Source: Cellulomonas sp. Leaf334 (GTDB taxonomy: Bacteria > Actinomycetota > Actinomycetes > Actinomycetales > Cellulomonadaceae). Taken from it: 64,000 nucleotides of DNA. The notes under the pieces are model-generated. The model made no database searches, had not been told where the DNA came from, and worked only from the letters and a program-made list of their open reading frames with translations. The stretch covers positions 248,001 to 312,000 of the forward strand of contig NZ_LMOO01000008.1 of the NCBI RefSeq assembly GCF_001424195.1, in the 5' to 3' direction. Positions within the stretch are counted from its first letter, which is position 1; every line of letters starts with the position of its first letter. The translations under genes were made by a program, and so were the position numbers. Shown here one piece after another: positions 63,751 through 64,000 of this stretch.

Positions 63751-64000
63751 GTGCACATCCGGGTCATCAACCCCAACACCACCCGGGCGATGACCGACCT
63801 GATCGGTCGGTCCGCCCGGGTGGTGGCGGCGCCCGGAACGGTCGTCGACGCCGTCCAGCCGACGATGGGCCCCGCGTCCATCGAGAGCCACTACGAGGAG
63901 GCACTGGCCGTGCCCGGCATCCTCGAGCAGGTCGCGCTCGGGGAGGCCGAGGGGGTCGACGCGTACGTCGTCGCGTGCTTCGGCGACCCGGGCCTCGACG
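63751..64000 (+). CDS. Asp/Glu/hydantoin racemase family protein, 5' part
   Basis: Starts at GTG, 3 bp after the permease stop, with GAGAGG just before; it runs off the window. The first 83 residues read HIRVINPNTTRAMTDLIG, then GPASIESHYEEALAVPG and VDAYVVACFGDPGLD. The VINPNT start and the cysteine in VACFGDPG are hallmarks of hydantoin/allantoin racemases (HyuA/HpxA type). It would racemise a hydantoin imported by the permease. Confidence 0.88.
   Translation, partial: MHIRVINPNTTRAMTDLIGRSARVVAAPGTVVDAVQPTMGPASIESHYEEALAVPGILEQVALGEAEGVDAYVVACFGDPGLD

Overview
The window is very GC-rich, with short intergenic gaps, frequent ATGA/TGATG gene overlaps and frequent GTG starts. Together with a clpC of actinobacterial type, discoidin- and ricin-bearing secreted carbohydrases and many sugar ABC transporters with LacI-family regulators, this suggests a saprophytic actinobacterium, most likely of the Cellulomonas/Cellulosimicrobium type. 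The genus is an inference from style and gene content. No tRNA, rRNA, CRISPR array, insertion sequence or prophage was recognised.

Layout. 0-2.6 kb: end of a beta-propeller glycosidase and a GH42 beta-galactosidase, translationally coupled. 2.7-10.9 kb: ordinary chromosomal genes (small secreted protein, YcaQ-like protein, ABC-2 exporter pair, GNAT, RlaP-type nucleotidyltransferase, family A DNA polymerase, membrane protein, small basic protein), ending in a tandem repeat. 11-15.7 kb: an overlapping Gfo/Idh/MocA - DUF6807 - cupin operon divergent from a GH51 arabinofuranosidase. 15.9-18.7 kb: esterase, a stand-alone PD-(D/E)XK protein and a small unknown. 18.7-33.7 kb: a rhamnogalacturonan (RG-I) locus, with a DUF624/YesL-like protein, two ABC permeases, a solute-binding lipoprotein, an FMN 2-hydroxyacid oxidase, and two giant secreted PL11 lyases, one of them fused to a CE12 acetylesterase. 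33.9-35.7 kb: lipoprotein, a sigma factor with region 2 only, and a GNAT. 35.7-42.2 kb: a second sugar locus, with a LacI regulator fused to a DUF6807 domain, a Gfo/Idh/MocA oxidoreductase and, divergently, a complete ABC importer. 42.4-50.7 kb: a LacI regulator and three discoidin-bearing secreted proteins (clan GH-A hydrolase, DUF1996 protein, GH55-like beta-helix glucanase), probably a beta-glucan or fungal-wall island. 50.8-53 kb: an Ltp-repeat protein and a papain-like domain fused to MIR repeats. 53.2-57.1 kb: a ricin-PL1-CE8 pectinase and a serine hydrolase. 57.4-60 kb: clpC. 60.2-64 kb: ScyD/ScyE-like protein, XRE-cupin regulator, NCS1 permease and the start of a hydantoin/allantoin racemase-type gene.

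How it fits together. PL1-CE8 would demethylate and cut homogalacturonan; CE12-PL11 and PL11 would deacetylate and cut RG-I; GH42, GH51 and the propeller glycosidase would trim galactan and arabinan side chains; the two ABC systems would import oligosaccharides. A LacI-like 13-bp motif (TGWATCGTTNCAA) recurs before the ABC operon, the FMN oxidase and the CE12-PL11 gene, with a weaker copy before PL1-CE8, which suggests one pectin regulon whose regulator lies outside the window. Two other operator types (AACCGGTT; AGAGCGCTCT) sit next to the two local LacI genes and their probable targets.
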